The translations under genes and the position numbers were made by a program. The notes below the pieces were generated by a model. That model had not been told where the DNA came from. It worked only from the letters and a program-made list of their open reading frames with translations, and made no database searches. This document shows positions 23,470 to 32,323 of a DNA stretch of 33,931 nucleotides, in pieces (the stretch's first letter is position 1; each line of letters starts with the position of its first letter). Source of the stretch: Novosphingobium sp. BW1 (GTDB lineage Bacteria; Pseudomonadota; Alphaproteobacteria; Sphingomonadales; Sphingomonadaceae); assembly GCF_008107685.1 (NCBI RefSeq), contig NZ_VIRF01000068.1, positions 1 to 33,931 on the forward strand. The letters run 5' to 3'.

Positions 23470-24594
23470 ATGAGTGCCCAGAAAGCCCTTGAAGTGAACC
23501 CGCAGCCATTTGAAGGCACCGCGCAGGCGCGCGTGCATGCTGTCGCGCCGGAAATGCGCGGGAGCTGGCACGCCCAGATCCCCGAGGACCGCGCGATGCT
23601 GCGCGCCGCGGCCCAGCTGACTCGCGACATCGCCAAGGCCCGGCCCGAGATCTACTGGCCCGACATGCTCGGCTCGGCCGCGCTGGGCTACGCCGCGCTT
23701 GCAGGCGCTATCCTCGTGGAGAACACGTTTCTTGCCGTGGCGCTGGGCCTGTTCGCCGCGATCGCGCTCTACCGCGCGCTCCTCTTCATCCACGAAATCA
23801 CCCACATGCACCGCGATGCCCTGCCGGGATTCCGCTTTGGCTGGAACCTGCTGGTGGGCATCCCGATGCTGATCCCCTCGTTCATGTACGAGGGCGTCCA
23901 TGCACAGCATCATTCGCGCAAGCGCTACGGCACCATCGCCGACCCCGAATACCTTCCACTGGCGCTGATGAAGCCCTGGAGCCTGCCGGTCTTTGCCCTG
24001 ACCGCGATCCTGCTGCCGCCAGCCTTGCTTATCCGTTCGGCCATCCTGGTGCCACTTGGCGTCATCATCCCGCCGGTGCGCACGCTGGTGTGGGAGCGCG
24101 CCTCCGCGCTGGCCATCAACCCCAGATACCGCCGCGAGAAGCCCAAGGGCGACTTTGCGCGCATGGTCTTCTGGCAGGAACTGGGCTGCTCGGTCTGGGC
24201 CATGGCCGTCCTTGCCGCCAGCTACACCTACGGCTGGCGCCCGCTCATCATCGCACTTGCGGTGGTCTCGCTCACCGCGTTCCTCAATCAGGTCCGCACG
24301 CTGGTCGCACACCTGTGGGAGAACGAGGGCGAGGAGATGACCCTGACCGCGCAGTACCTCGATTCGGTGAACGTGCCCCCGCCGGGCTTCCTTTCGCCGC
24401 TCTGGGCGCCCGTTGGCCTGCGCTTCCACGCGCTGCACCACCTGCTGCCCTCGATGCCCTACCACTCGCTGACCGAGTGCCACCGGCGCCTGAGCGCCCA
24501 CTTGGGTCTAGGATCAACCTACGAGAAAGCGAGCTATCCCGGCCTCCTGCCGCTGCTAGGACGGCTCGTGCGCGGGACGATGTCCCGGCGTTGA
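23470..24594 (+). CDS. membrane fatty acid desaturase
   Basis: A 374-residue integral membrane di-iron desaturase/hydroxylase. Membrane pairs flank the active site, and the His boxes are HEITHMH, GVHAQHHSRKR and FHALHHLLPSMPYH, the three clusters expected for iron ligands. It could desaturate lipid acyl chains or hydroxylate carotenoid or sphingolipid; substrate cannot be told from the sequence. ATG at 23470 is supported by GGA upstream; the open frame to 23308 is not conserved. A strong terminator follows 20 nt after the stop. Confidence 0.9.
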   Translation: MSAQKALEVNPQPFEGTAQARVHAVAPEMRGSWHAQIPEDRAMLRAAAQLTRDIAKARPEIYWPDMLGSAALGYAALAGAILVENTFLAVALGLFAAIALYRALLFIHEITHMHRDALPGFRFGWNLLVGIPMLIPSFMYEGVHAQHHSRKRYGTIADPEYLPLALMKPWSLPVFALTAILLPPALLIRSAILVPLGVIIPPVRTLVWERASALAINPRYRREKPKGDFARMVFWQELGCSVWAMAVLAASYTYGWRPLIIALAVVSLTAFLNQVRTLVAHLWENEGEEMTLTAQYLDSVNVPPPGFLSPLWAPVGLRFHALHHLLPSMPYHSLTECHRRLSAHLGLGSTYEKASYPGLLPLLGRLVRGTMSRR

Positions 24595-24615
24595 GCGCTC
24601 CTCTCATGCACAACG

Positions 24616-24642
24616 AAAAAGCCGGCGCAGCGCCGGCTTTTT
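24616..24642. terminator. bidirectional intrinsic terminator after the desaturase gene
   Basis: AAAAAGCCGGCG (24616-24627) pairs with CGCCGGCTTTTT (24631-24642), a perfect 12-bp stem with a T-run on both strands. Confidence 0.9.
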
Positions 24643-24664
24643 TGTGGTCTCAAGAATGGAAAGA

Positions 24665-24698
24665 TCCGAGGGCCATCGCCCTCGGGCTCCCCGAACTG
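24665..24698 (-). repeat. hairpin repeat element, copy 3
   Basis: On the minus strand CCCGAGGGC-GATG-GCCCTCGG is a perfect 8-bp stem followed by ATCTTTCC. It lies 60 nt past the lptG stop. Matches copies at 470-500 and 22087-22116 including the flanking GAGC side. Confidence 0.7.
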
Positions 24699-24758
24699 TC
24701 GCCTTCACCGCTCTTAAGCCACGTTGGCGCGCGACAGGTGAGGTCGCCCATTTCGGTT

Positions 24759-25856
24759 CTATTCCTCGGTCCGCACCAGCACCGCCTCACCAATGAGGGC
24801 AAAGAGAACGAACGGGGCCCAGGCCGCGACCAGCGGGGGGTAGCCCCCGAAGTTGCCCATCGCGAGCGCGGCGTTGTCGAGCACGAAATAGGCAAAGCCC
24901 AGCGCCATGCCCGCGATCGCGCGGATCAGGAGCTGGCCCGAGCGGGCAAGGCCGAAGCCCGCCACCGCGCCCAGAAGTGGCATCAGGATCGAGGCCATGG
25001 GGCCGGAAATCTTGTGCCACCAGGCCGCTTCGAGTGAGCTTGTCCGGCGCCCGGCGATGCGCAGCGCCTCGATCGAGGTGCTGAGCGTGAAGATGTCCTG
25101 CGAATTGGCATCGACCTTGGACAGCGTGACCTTGCCCGGTGTCACATCCTTGGCGACAATCACTGCGGGCACCTGCCTCGTCGTGGTGGTCTCCACCTCG
25201 AATACGGTCGCGTTCGTCATCTTCCAGCCTGGATTGGCGTAGGTTGCGCGGTCAGCGCGCACCTGCTGCACGATCATGTCGTTCTCATCGCGCGCGTAGA
25301 ACGTGACACCATTAAGGATCAGCCCCGCCCCCTCGCCCGTCATCGTGCGCGCGGTCATCAGGTCCTGCCCGTCGGCGAAGTAGATATTGCTGCGCACGCC
25401 CGAATCCTCGGGCACGGGGCCATAGTCCACCGAGCTCCAGGCATCGAGCGTCGCCGTCGCGCGGGTCACCACCCGTTCGTTGAAGACGAAGCTTATCCCG
25501 GCAATCACCATCGCGCTCATCAGGAGCGGAGCCAGGATCTGGTGCGCCGAGAGTCCGGCCGCCTTCATCGAGATGACTTCGCTGTTCTGGTTAAGAGTGG
25601 CCAGCGTGATGATCGTCGCCAGCAGCACCGAATAGGGCAGGAAGCGCGCGATCAGCTGCGGAACACGTAGCGAGACATAATAGAGAAGCTGCGATTCACC
25701 GTTGCTGGGATAGGCCAGAATGTCACCGCTCTCGCCCAGGAGATCGAGGACCTGCAGCACCAGGACCAGCATCATCAGCATGGCCGCGATGCGGGTTACG
25801 AAGAGGCGTGCAAGATAGAGCGTCAGCGTGCGCGAGGGGAAGAATTCCAACTTCAT
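24759..25856 (-). CDS. lptG: LPS export ABC transporter permease LptG
   Basis: Permease of the LptB2FG complex, which extracts lipopolysaccharide from the inner membrane and sends it across the periplasm. The 365-residue protein has the YjgP/YjgQ layout: three N-terminal helices, a periplasmic jelly-roll domain (about 130-270, beginning SVDYGPVPEDSGVRSN), and three C-terminal helices with GLARSGQLLIRA. NQNSEVISMKAAGLS is the cytoplasmic coupling region. Its ATG is 1 nt after the lptF stop (TGAGATG), so translation is coupled. Confidence 0.95.
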   Translation of the reverse strand: MKLEFFPSRTLTLYLARLFVTRIAAMLMMLVLVLQVLDLLGESGDILAYPSNGESQLLYYVSLRVPQLIARFLPYSVLLATIITLATLNQNSEVISMKAAGLSAHQILAPLLMSAMVIAGISFVFNERVVTRATATLDAWSSVDYGPVPEDSGVRSNIYFADGQDLMTARTMTGEGAGLILNGVTFYARDENDMIVQQVRADRATYANPGWKMTNATVFEVETTTTRQVPAVIVAKDVTPGKVTLSKVDANSQDIFTLSTSIEALRIAGRRTSSLEAAWWHKISGPMASILMPLLGAVAGFGLARSGQLLIRAIAGMALGFAYFVLDNAALAMGNFGGYPPLVAAWAPFVLFALIGEAVLVRTEE

Positions 25857-25857
25857 C

Positions 25858-27096
25858 TCAATTCTGGTCCTGCGGCTCGGGCAGAACCGGGCCGTGGCTG
25901 CGACGACGGCGGCGCAGGAGCGACTTCAGGCGCTTGGTGAGCATCTCGAAGCCTTTCTCCAGCCAGCCGATGGCCTGACCGCCGGGCACGTAGGCCACGC
26001 GGTAATACATCCACAGGATCAGCCCGGCGAGCACCAGGAACGGCCCCCAGAGGCCAATTACGGGATCGATCCGGCCCAGCGCGGCCACGTCGCTCGCGTA
26101 CTGGTTGACCTTGTGGTAGGCGACAATGATCACGATCGAGACGAACAGGCCGAGCGAGGAGGTCGAACGCTTGGGCGGGATCGCGAGCGCGACGGCCAGC
26201 AGCGGCAGGAGCAGCATCATCACCACCTCGACCATACGGTAGTTGAAGTTGGCCTTGCTGGAGGCGCGTTCCTCGGCGGTCTGCGGACTGTCCTTGTTCC
26301 AGCCCAGTTGCATCAGTTCGGGCAGCAGGTACTCGCGGCTCTGGCCGCCGCGCTGGCGGAAATTCTCGATCGCAGGCAGGTCTATCGGCAGGTCGTGCCG
26401 GGTAAATGAGAGGACGCGCGGCGCATCGCCGGGCATGTCCTGGATGATCTGGCCGTTCTCGAGGCGCAGGATGATGGTGTCGGGCGAGCCCTGGAGCGCC
26501 ATGAAGCGGCCCTCGCGCGCGGAGATCGAGAGAACCTGGCCCTTGGCGTTGGCAACGCGCGCGAAGATGCCCATGAGGCGGCGGCCTTCGTCCTCGCTGG
26601 CATCGATGCGCAGGGCAATGCGGTCCTCCAGCGTGGTGAACTCACCGACCTTTATCGACGCGCCGAGCGCGCCTGACTGCAGTTCGTAGTTGAGCTCCTC
26701 GTAGTAGTAACGCGAGAGTGGCTGGAGGTAGCCTACGATGGCGAAGTTCACCCCCACCAGCACCAGCGTGATCATGTAGGGCACGCGCAGCATGCGGGTG
26801 TAACTGAGGCCTACCGCGCGCATCACGTCGAGTTCGCTCGAGGTTGCGAGCTTGCGGAAGGCGAGCAGGATGCCGAGCATGAGGCCGAGCGGGATCGCCA
26901 GGCTCGCGTACTCGGGCAGCATGTTGACGAGAAGCTTGAAGACAACGCCCACCGGCCCGCCTTCGGTCGCCACGAAGTCGAACAGGCGCAGCATCTTGTC
27001 GAGCACCAGCAGCGAGGCGGCAAGCACGAAGATGCCCAGCATCGGCATGAGCACGAGGCGCAGGATATAGCGGTCTATGGCGTTCAGAAATTTCAC
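25858..27096 (-). CDS. lptF: LPS export ABC transporter permease LptF
   Basis: Second permease of LptB2FG. 412 residues: helices at the N-terminus (LVLMPMLGIFVLAASLLVLD), the coupling segment TSSELDVMRAVGLSY, a periplasmic jelly-roll domain in the middle, and C-terminal helices. The C-terminus is Arg-rich and cytoplasmic (KSLLRRRRRSHGP). The start is GTG at 27096; no ATG lies in-frame closer to the conserved opening KFLNAIDRYILR. The pair lptF-lptG is complete here; lptB is not in the window. Confidence 0.95.
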   Translation of the reverse strand: MKFLNAIDRYILRLVLMPMLGIFVLAASLLVLDKMLRLFDFVATEGGPVGVVFKLLVNMLPEYASLAIPLGLMLGILLAFRKLATSSELDVMRAVGLSYTRMLRVPYMITLVLVGVNFAIVGYLQPLSRYYYEELNYELQSGALGASIKVGEFTTLEDRIALRIDASEDEGRRLMGIFARVANAKGQVLSISAREGRFMALQGSPDTIILRLENGQIIQDMPGDAPRVLSFTRHDLPIDLPAIENFRQRGGQSREYLLPELMQLGWNKDSPQTAEERASSKANFNYRMVEVVMMLLLPLLAVALAIPPKRSTSSLGLFVSIVIIVAYHKVNQYASDVAALGRIDPVIGLWGPFLVLAGLILWMYYRVAYVPGGQAIGWLEKGFEMLTKRLKSLLRRRRRSHGPVLPEPQDQN

Positions 27097-27349
27097 GTAG
27101 TCGTCATCACAGCGCCGGGTTCGCCATGGGCCTTAACGGCTCGGTCGCCTCGGGAAAAGCGAATTGTCGACCCCGCCGCGCGCGCCGCGATTCGTTCCAG
27201 GCAAAAGGGATGCTAACGAGAGGCATGTCAGGAAACCCGAAAGGGAATGGACATGTCCAACGAACGTGCGCCGCGCGCGTTCCCTACCCCCACGCGCGAG
27301 GCCATACCGAACGAGGCCGAACCGCACGAGAATTGGGAAAGTTGGCCGC

Positions 27350-27736
27350 TCAGGCCTTTTCCAGCGTGCACTGGAGCGGATGCTGGTTCTGCCGGGCGAA
27401 ATCCATCACCTGGTTCACCTTGGTTTCCGCGACTTCGTAGGGAAATATCCCGCAGACGCCGACGCCCTTCTGATGGACATGGAGCATCACGCGCGTCGCC
27501 TGCTCGAGATCCATGTGGAAGAAGCGCTTGAGGACCATCACGACGAACTCCATCGGCGTGTAATCATCGTTCAGCATCAGAACCTTAAACTGGCTCGGCT
27601 TTTTGGGCTTGGCACGGGTCTTGGTGGCGATGCCGACCTGATCGTCGTCACCTGTACCGGGCCCGTCCTCCCCCGCCCCGGTGGCGACAAGAGGGAATAC
27701 GCGGTGCAACAGGGAATCGTCGAAGGGGTAAGCCAT
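27350..27736 (-). CDS. clpS: ATP-dependent Clp protease adaptor ClpS
   Basis: N-end-rule adaptor that hands substrates with N-terminal hydrophobic residues to ClpAP. 128 residues: a flexible acidic N-terminus (30-40 residues), then the binding pocket [14 protein letters not shown] and [20 protein letters not shown], the pattern for alphaproteobacterial ClpS. ATG at 27736 is preferred over a TTG six codons upstream. clpA is not adjacent in the window. Confidence 0.95.
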   Translation of the reverse strand: MAYPFDDSLLHRVFPLVATGAGEDGPGTGDDDQVGIATKTRAKPKKPSQFKVLMLNDDYTPMEFVVMVLKRFFHMDLEQATRVMLHVHQKGVGVCGIFPYEVAETKVNQVMDFARQNQHPLQCTLEKA

Positions 27737-27870
27737 AGAGCCTGAATATCGCAAAGGGAGCCTCTTTCTACAAGACGCTCCCTTGGCTGGATCCGTACAT
27801 ATGCGCCACAGCGAGAGGAGGACACGGCCAAAACCCCATCCCCATCAAGCCGTTAGCGAAAATGGCGTGG

Positions 27871-28740
27871 TCAGGCCGAAGTGGCCTTGCGCGCCTTTTC
27901 CATCGCCATGCTGACGCGCCCCGAGAGCGGAGCGAAGGCATCGCTCATCAGCTTGAGCATGGCTTCGCTGTTCTTCGAACTGGTCGCCACGGCGGTGTCG
28001 AAGTTCTTGCGAACCATGTCGCCCTGGAGCTTGAAGAAGTCGGTCGGCGACTTGGCGGCGGCGAGTTCCTTGATGTCACCCGACATGGTCTCGAACGCCG
28101 AGCGCCCTTCGGTGACCATTTCCGAACCGAAGCTCTGCATGCCCTCGGCAAAGATCTTGCCCGATTCCATCATTGCTTCGACGTTACCCTTGGTGAAATC
28201 GGATGCTTCGCCCATCATCGACGTACCCTTCTCAAAGGCTTCCTTGGCCTTGCTCTGGGCCTGTGCCATCGCGTCTTGGAAGCTGGTGAAGTTAGCGCTC
28301 ATGTCCATTGTCGTATCCTCGAGCATGAAGTTGTTGAGTAGCCCGGCAAACGCGGGGGCAGTGGATGAAGGAGCGGTCTTGGGCGCCGCCTTGGGTTTCG
28401 CCACCTTCGGGCTTGCCCCGGCCTTCGCCGGCTTCTCTTCAGCCTTGGTGACAGTCGGTTTCGGCGCGCTGGAAACGGCCGGTTTCGTTGGCGTGGGCGC
28501 GCTTGCCTTGGGAGCAGCTGCAGCCTCCGCTGGAATTTTCGTCACCGCGGCCTTCTTGGGCGCCGCCTTCCTGGCCACGGGCTTCTTCGCCGCGGGGGCC
28601 GGAGCCTTCGCCGCGACGTTGGGGGCCGGAGCGGGTTTCGGCGCGGCTTCGGGAGCCGGTGCCACCTTGGTTTCGCCCGCCTTGGCCGAAGCATCGACCT
28701 TGGGCGCATCTTCGCTTTTCGGAACTTCGTTTTCAGCCAT
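27871..28740 (-). CDS. phasin family protein with long Ala/Pro/Lys-rich N-terminus
   Basis: A PHA granule-associated protein. 289 residues: residues 1-130 are low-complexity Ala/Pro/Lys (for example APAAKKPVARKAAPKKAA), unlike the usual ~140-190-residue phasin; residues 131-289 are the amphipathic helical phasin domain with FTSFQDAMAQAQSKAKEAFE, GNVEAMMESGKIFAEGMQSF and the conserved PTDFFKLQGDMVRKNFDTAV. The basic low-complexity part recalls the histone-like tail of Pseudomonas PhaF and PhaM-like proteins, so it may tie granules to the nucleoid. It has its own sigma-70-like promoter with an overlapping PhaR-like operator and lies 255 nt beyond phaC. Confidence 0.9.
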   Translation of the reverse strand: MAENEVPKSEDAPKVDASAKAGETKVAPAPEAAPKPAPAPNVAAKAPAPAAKKPVARKAAPKKAAVTKIPAEAAAAPKASAPTPTKPAVSSAPKPTVTKAEEKPAKAGASPKVAKPKAAPKTAPSSTAPAFAGLLNNFMLEDTTMDMSANFTSFQDAMAQAQSKAKEAFEKGTSMMGEASDFTKGNVEAMMESGKIFAEGMQSFGSEMVTEGRSAFETMSGDIKELAAAKSPTDFFKLQGDMVRKNFDTAVATSSKNSEAMLKLMSDAFAPLSGRVSMAMEKARKATSA

Positions 28741-28830
28741 CCCGCGAATCCAGCCTCTCGTGCAGCGTCACGTCCGGAAGATACTCAAAGCATTCGAAAA
28801 GCTGCCTTGAAGAGCGTGCCCGAACATCCT

Positions 28831-28871
28831 TTGTTGCAGTGCACAATACGCCTCCCCCTCCCTGCCGTCAA
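28831..28871 (-). promoter_or_regulatory. phasin promoter with overlapping PhaR-like operator
   Basis: On the minus strand TTGACG (28866-28871), 17-nt spacer, TATTGT (28843-28848) fits a sigma-70 promoter well. TTGTTGCAGTGCACAA (28831-28846) overlaps the -10 and start point; it is near-palindromic and resembles TGC-rich PhaR operators of alphaproteobacteria, where PhaR represses phasin until PHA accumulates. The promoter fit is seen; the operator name is inferred from family knowledge. Confidence 0.6.
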
Positions 28872-28893
28872 GGTCAACTGCCTCCAGTTCGCA

Positions 28894-28912
28894 TGCAATC
28901 CATCGCATTGCA
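28894..28912. promoter_or_regulatory. TGCAAT/ATTGCA inverted repeat upstream of the phasin promoter
   Basis: TGCAAT (28894-28899) and ATTGCA (28907-28912) form a perfect 6-bp inverted repeat about 20-40 bases above the -35 element. GCATTGCA inside it also occurs before phaZ. Could be a second PhaR site. Confidence 0.35.
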
Positions 28913-28995
28913 GCATGGAGTGACCAAGGTGTCAGGAGATTAACCCGTAGTCGGCGCTCCTGGTTCCTTCACCCGGTGAATTGATGGGCGCGCGC

Positions 28996-30873
28996 TCAGC
29001 GACTCATCACGTAGCGGCCCGGCGCATCCTCGAGCACCGTATCGCCGCGCCCGCCCGGACGGCGTTTGCCGCGAGCGGGAACTTCGCCTGGCGTGCGGGC
29101 CCGCAACCATGCGGCCCAGTGCGGCCACCAGCTGCCCTTCGTCTCCGTGGCCCCGGCGATGAACGCGTCGAGATCCTGCACATCGCTCCCGTTCGTCCAG
29201 TACTGGTACTTGTTGGCCGACGGCGGATTGACCACGCCCGCGATGTGCCCCGAACCTGCCAGCAGGAAGGTCCAGTCTCCGGCAAGGTAGCGGGTCAGCT
29301 TCCACACGCTTTCGGGCGGCGCGATGTGATCCTCGCGCCCGGCCTGGATATAGCAGGGCGTGACGATGCGGTGCAGGTCGATCGGCTCGCCCAGCGCCTT
29401 GAGCGAATCCGGTACGACCAGCCGGTTGTCGCGGTAGAGATCGCGCAGGTAGTCCTGGTGCCAGCGTGCCGGCAGGTTGGTCACGTCCCCGTTCCAGTGA
29501 AGAAGATCGAAGGCGGGATGCTCTTCGCCCCTGAGGTAGTTCTTCTCGACATAGTTCCAGATGAGATCATTGCCACGCAGCAAATTGAAGGTCGCGGCCA
29601 GATAGCGCCCGTCAAGATAGCCCTCGGGCGAGAGCAGCGCGAGGTTGTCGATCTGCTGGCTGTCGACGAAATTCTTGAGGTCGCCCGCCTCCTCGAAATC
29701 GACCTGGGCTGTAAAGAAGGTCCCGCTCGCCACCTTGTCCGCCTCGCCGCGCCGCGCCAGCAGCGCCAGGGTCGCGGCGAGCGTGGTCCCGGCCACGCAG
29801 TAGCCGATGGTGTGGACGGATGGCACCTTGAGGCGCGCGCGCACCAGCTCAATCGCCTCGATCTGGGCGGCGATATAGTCGTCCCAGACGACGTCGGCCA
29901 TGGTTTCGTCGGCCGACTTCCAGGAGACCATGAATACGGTGATGCCCTGCTCGACCGCCCAGCGCACGAAGCTCTTTCGCGCGTTAAGGTCGAGGATGTA
30001 GAAGCGGTTGATCCACGGCGGGAAGATGACGAGCGGCGTCTCCATGACCTCGTCGGTCGTCGGCGTGTACTGGATCAGCTGAAACAGCGGCGTCTCGTGG
30101 ACCACCTTGCCCGGCGTCACCGCGATGTTCTCGCCCAACGTGAAGAAGCCCGGCGAGGTGTGCGTGAGCTGACCCTTGCGCAGGTCCTCGACGAAGTTCT
30201 GGAACCCGCGCACCAGGCTCTCGCCCCCGGTGCGGCTGGCCTCGGTCATGGCGACCGGGTTGGTCAGCGGGAAATTGGCCGGGCTCAGCGCATCGACAAG
30301 CGCGCGCGTCGCGAACAGGAGCTGCGCCTTGCGCGAAGGTTCCATGCCCTCGGTCGCCTCGGCAAGGCCGATGAACTCCTGCCGGAACATGAGGTAAAGC
30401 TGGTGGATGAGCGCGAAGAAAGGCGTGGAGCGCCACTCCTCGGCCCCGAAGCGCGCGTCGCTCAGCGGCAGTTCGGGCACATCTTGGGTGCCTTCCTCGC
30501 TGGCGACCTGGGCATGCTCGCCGATACCGTAGCGCGCGAGCACCGCCTGCGCGAGTTCGAGTGCCTGCGTCCACAGGCGCTGCTGCACCTCGGGCCGCGA
30601 CAGGGGCAGGAGGCGCATGACCGATTCGAGCGTGCCGATCCACTTGAGCGGATCGCTGAAATGTCCGGTCCCGCTCTTTCCGCCGCCCTGGAACTGCTCA
30701 ACTTGGTAGTCGGTCCAGATGGCCTGCATACGCTCGGCAATCTCGGCCCAATGCACCACGCTTTCGGCCTGGGAGCTGCCCTCCTGGGGCGCCAGGAGCC
30801 CGAACAGCTCGGTCATCCCCTTGGTCTGGCTCTGCAGGATCTCGCTCAGAAATTCAGTGGCGTCGTGCGCCAT
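28996..30873 (-). CDS. phaC: class I polyhydroxyalkanoate synthase
   Basis: Polymerises (R)-3-hydroxyacyl-CoA into PHA on granules. 625 residues, the usual class I size, with the lipase-like box GYCVAGTTLA and nucleophile Cys359, Asp515 in AGREDHIAPP and His543 in GSGHIAGVVNPP. FPPWINRFYILDLNARKSF and VSWKSADETMADVVWDDY are also family marks. ATG at 30873 has AAGGAG 9-10 nt upstream; the open frame continuing to 32139 is a shadow of the divergent aminotransferase. The Arg/Gly-rich C-terminus (RGKRRPGGRGD) is unusual. Followed downstream by the phasin gene, divergent from the aminotransferase. Confidence 0.97.
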   Translation of the reverse strand: MAHDATEFLSEILQSQTKGMTELFGLLAPQEGSSQAESVVHWAEIAERMQAIWTDYQVEQFQGGGKSGTGHFSDPLKWIGTLESVMRLLPLSRPEVQQRLWTQALELAQAVLARYGIGEHAQVASEEGTQDVPELPLSDARFGAEEWRSTPFFALIHQLYLMFRQEFIGLAEATEGMEPSRKAQLLFATRALVDALSPANFPLTNPVAMTEASRTGGESLVRGFQNFVEDLRKGQLTHTSPGFFTLGENIAVTPGKVVHETPLFQLIQYTPTTDEVMETPLVIFPPWINRFYILDLNARKSFVRWAVEQGITVFMVSWKSADETMADVVWDDYIAAQIEAIELVRARLKVPSVHTIGYCVAGTTLAATLALLARRGEADKVASGTFFTAQVDFEEAGDLKNFVDSQQIDNLALLSPEGYLDGRYLAATFNLLRGNDLIWNYVEKNYLRGEEHPAFDLLHWNGDVTNLPARWHQDYLRDLYRDNRLVVPDSLKALGEPIDLHRIVTPCYIQAGREDHIAPPESVWKLTRYLAGDWTFLLAGSGHIAGVVNPPSANKYQYWTNGSDVQDLDAFIAGATETKGSWWPHWAAWLRARTPGEVPARGKRRPGGRGDTVLEDAPGRYVMSR

Positions 30874-30964
30874 GCGGCCAGCTCCTTCCCCGTCTCTCGC
30901 GCTGCGCCCCTCGGGCGCTGGGTTCTCCCTGTCTGCGGCATCCCAGCAAACCTGTCGAGGGGCT

Positions 30965-30972
30965 TTGCACGG
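30965..30972. promoter_or_regulatory. TTGCACGG box upstream of phaC
   Basis: The 8-mer TTGCACGG recurs upstream of phaZ at 9933-9940. It is 92 nt from the phaC start. It is a short match and may be by chance. Confidence 0.25.
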
Positions 30973-31107
30973 TCCCTGCGGCGAACCGCCCCGCGGCGCG
31001 CGCAACAAAATTTGCGCAAGAGACCCATTTGCGTGGGCTTCGTTATCCACTAGAGGGGCGCACAGGCATTCCCGCCGCCCACAGACACGGATTTTAGAAG
31101 ATAGGTC

Positions 31108-32310
31108 ATGGAAGACGAGTTCTACCGCATCAAGCGCCTGCCGCCCTACGTCATCGCCGAAGTCAACGCGATGCGTCACGCGGCCCGGCGAGCGGGACAG
31201 GACATCATTGACCTGGGCATGGGCAACCCCGACCTCCCGCCCCCGCAGCACGTCATCGACAAGCTGTGCGAAGTGGCGCGCAAGCCCGACGCGCATGGCT
31301 ATTCGCAGTCCAAGGGCATTCCCGGCCTGCGCCGTGCCCAGTCCAACTACTATGGCAACCGCTTCGGCGTCGACGTCGATCCCGAAACCGAAGTCGTCGT
31401 GACCATGGGTTCCAAGGAGGGCCTCGCCAGCCTCGCCACCGCGATTACCGCCCCCGGCGACGTAGTGCTGGCCCCCAACCCCAGCTACCCAATCCACACC
31501 TTCGGCTTCATCATCGCGGGCGCGACGATCCGCTCGGTACCAACCACGCCCGACGAGCACTACTGGGAGCAGCTCGACCGCGCGATGGCCTTCACCGTGC
31601 CGCGTCCCTCGATCCTGGTGGTGAACTACCCCTCGAACCCCACCGCCGAGACGGTGGACCTCGCCTTCTACGAGCGCCTCGTTGCCTGGGCGAAGGAGAA
31701 CAAGGTCTGGATCCTCTCCGACCTTGCCTATTCCGAGCTCTACTACGACGGCAATCCGACCCGCTCGATCCTCGAGGTCCCGGGTGCCAAGGACGTCGCG
31801 GTGGAATTCACCTCGATGTCGAAAACCTATTCGATGGCGGGCTGGCGCATGGGCTTTGCGGTGGGCAATCCCAAGCTGATCGCGGCGATGAGCCGCGTGA
31901 AGTCCTACCTCGACTACGGCGCCTTCACGCCGATCCAGGCGGCGGCCTGCGCCGCGCTCAACGGCCCGCAGGACATCGTTGAAAAGAACCGCCAGCTCTA
32001 CCAGAAGCGCCGCGACGTGATGGTCGAGGCCTTCGGCCGCGCCGGATGGGAGATCCCCAGCCCCAAGGCCTCGATGTTCGCTTGGGCGCCCCTGCCTCCC
32101 GCGCTCAAGGACATGGGCAGCCTGGAATTCTCCAAGCAACTTCTAACCGAGGCGGAAGTCGCCGTGGCGCCCGGTGTCGGCTATGGCGAGGACGGCGAAG
32201 GTTTCGTGCGTATCGCGATGGTTGAGAATGAACAACGCCTGCGTCAAGCCGCGCGCAACATCAAGCGCTTCCTTAACAGCAAGGGCGTAAACAGCACCAC
32301 AACTTCGTAG
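31108..32310 (+). CDS. alaC: AlaC-type pyridoxal-phosphate aminotransferase
   Basis: A 400-residue class I/II (fold type I) aminotransferase of the AlaC/LL-diaminopimelate-aminotransferase-like group, likely making alanine from pyruvate and glutamate. Marks: opening FYRIKRLPPYVIAEVN, GMGNPDLPPP, NYPSNPTAETV, SDLAYSELYYDG and the PLP Lys239 in TSMSKTYSMAGWRMGF, with the C-terminal FVRIAMVENEQRLRQA. Exact amino acid specificity cannot be told from sequence. Divergent from phaC, 234 nt apart. Confidence 0.88.
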   Translation: MEDEFYRIKRLPPYVIAEVNAMRHAARRAGQDIIDLGMGNPDLPPPQHVIDKLCEVARKPDAHGYSQSKGIPGLRRAQSNYYGNRFGVDVDPETEVVVTMGSKEGLASLATAITAPGDVVLAPNPSYPIHTFGFIIAGATIRSVPTTPDEHYWEQLDRAMAFTVPRPSILVVNYPSNPTAETVDLAFYERLVAWAKENKVWILSDLAYSELYYDGNPTRSILEVPGAKDVAVEFTSMSKTYSMAGWRMGFAVGNPKLIAAMSRVKSYLDYGAFTPIQAAACAALNGPQDIVEKNRQLYQKRRDVMVEAFGRAGWEIPSPKASMFAWAPLPPALKDMGSLEFSKQLLTEAEVAVAPGVGYGEDGEGFVRIAMVENEQRLRQAARNIKRFLNSKGVNSTTTS

Positions 32311-32323
32311 AATCATGTACTTG

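Noticed and set aside
27133..27327. 64-residue minus-strand frame between clpS and lptF
   Set aside because: Arg/Gly-rich, no ribosome site, no recognisable domain.
28981..31053. 690-residue plus-strand reading frame opposite phaC
   Set aside because: Antisense shadow of phaC; Arg/Ala/Gly-rich translation without motifs.
30874..32139. N-terminal 422-residue extension of the phaC reading frame
   Set aside because: It runs antisense through alaC; the phaC start at 30873 has a good ribosome site and fits the family length.
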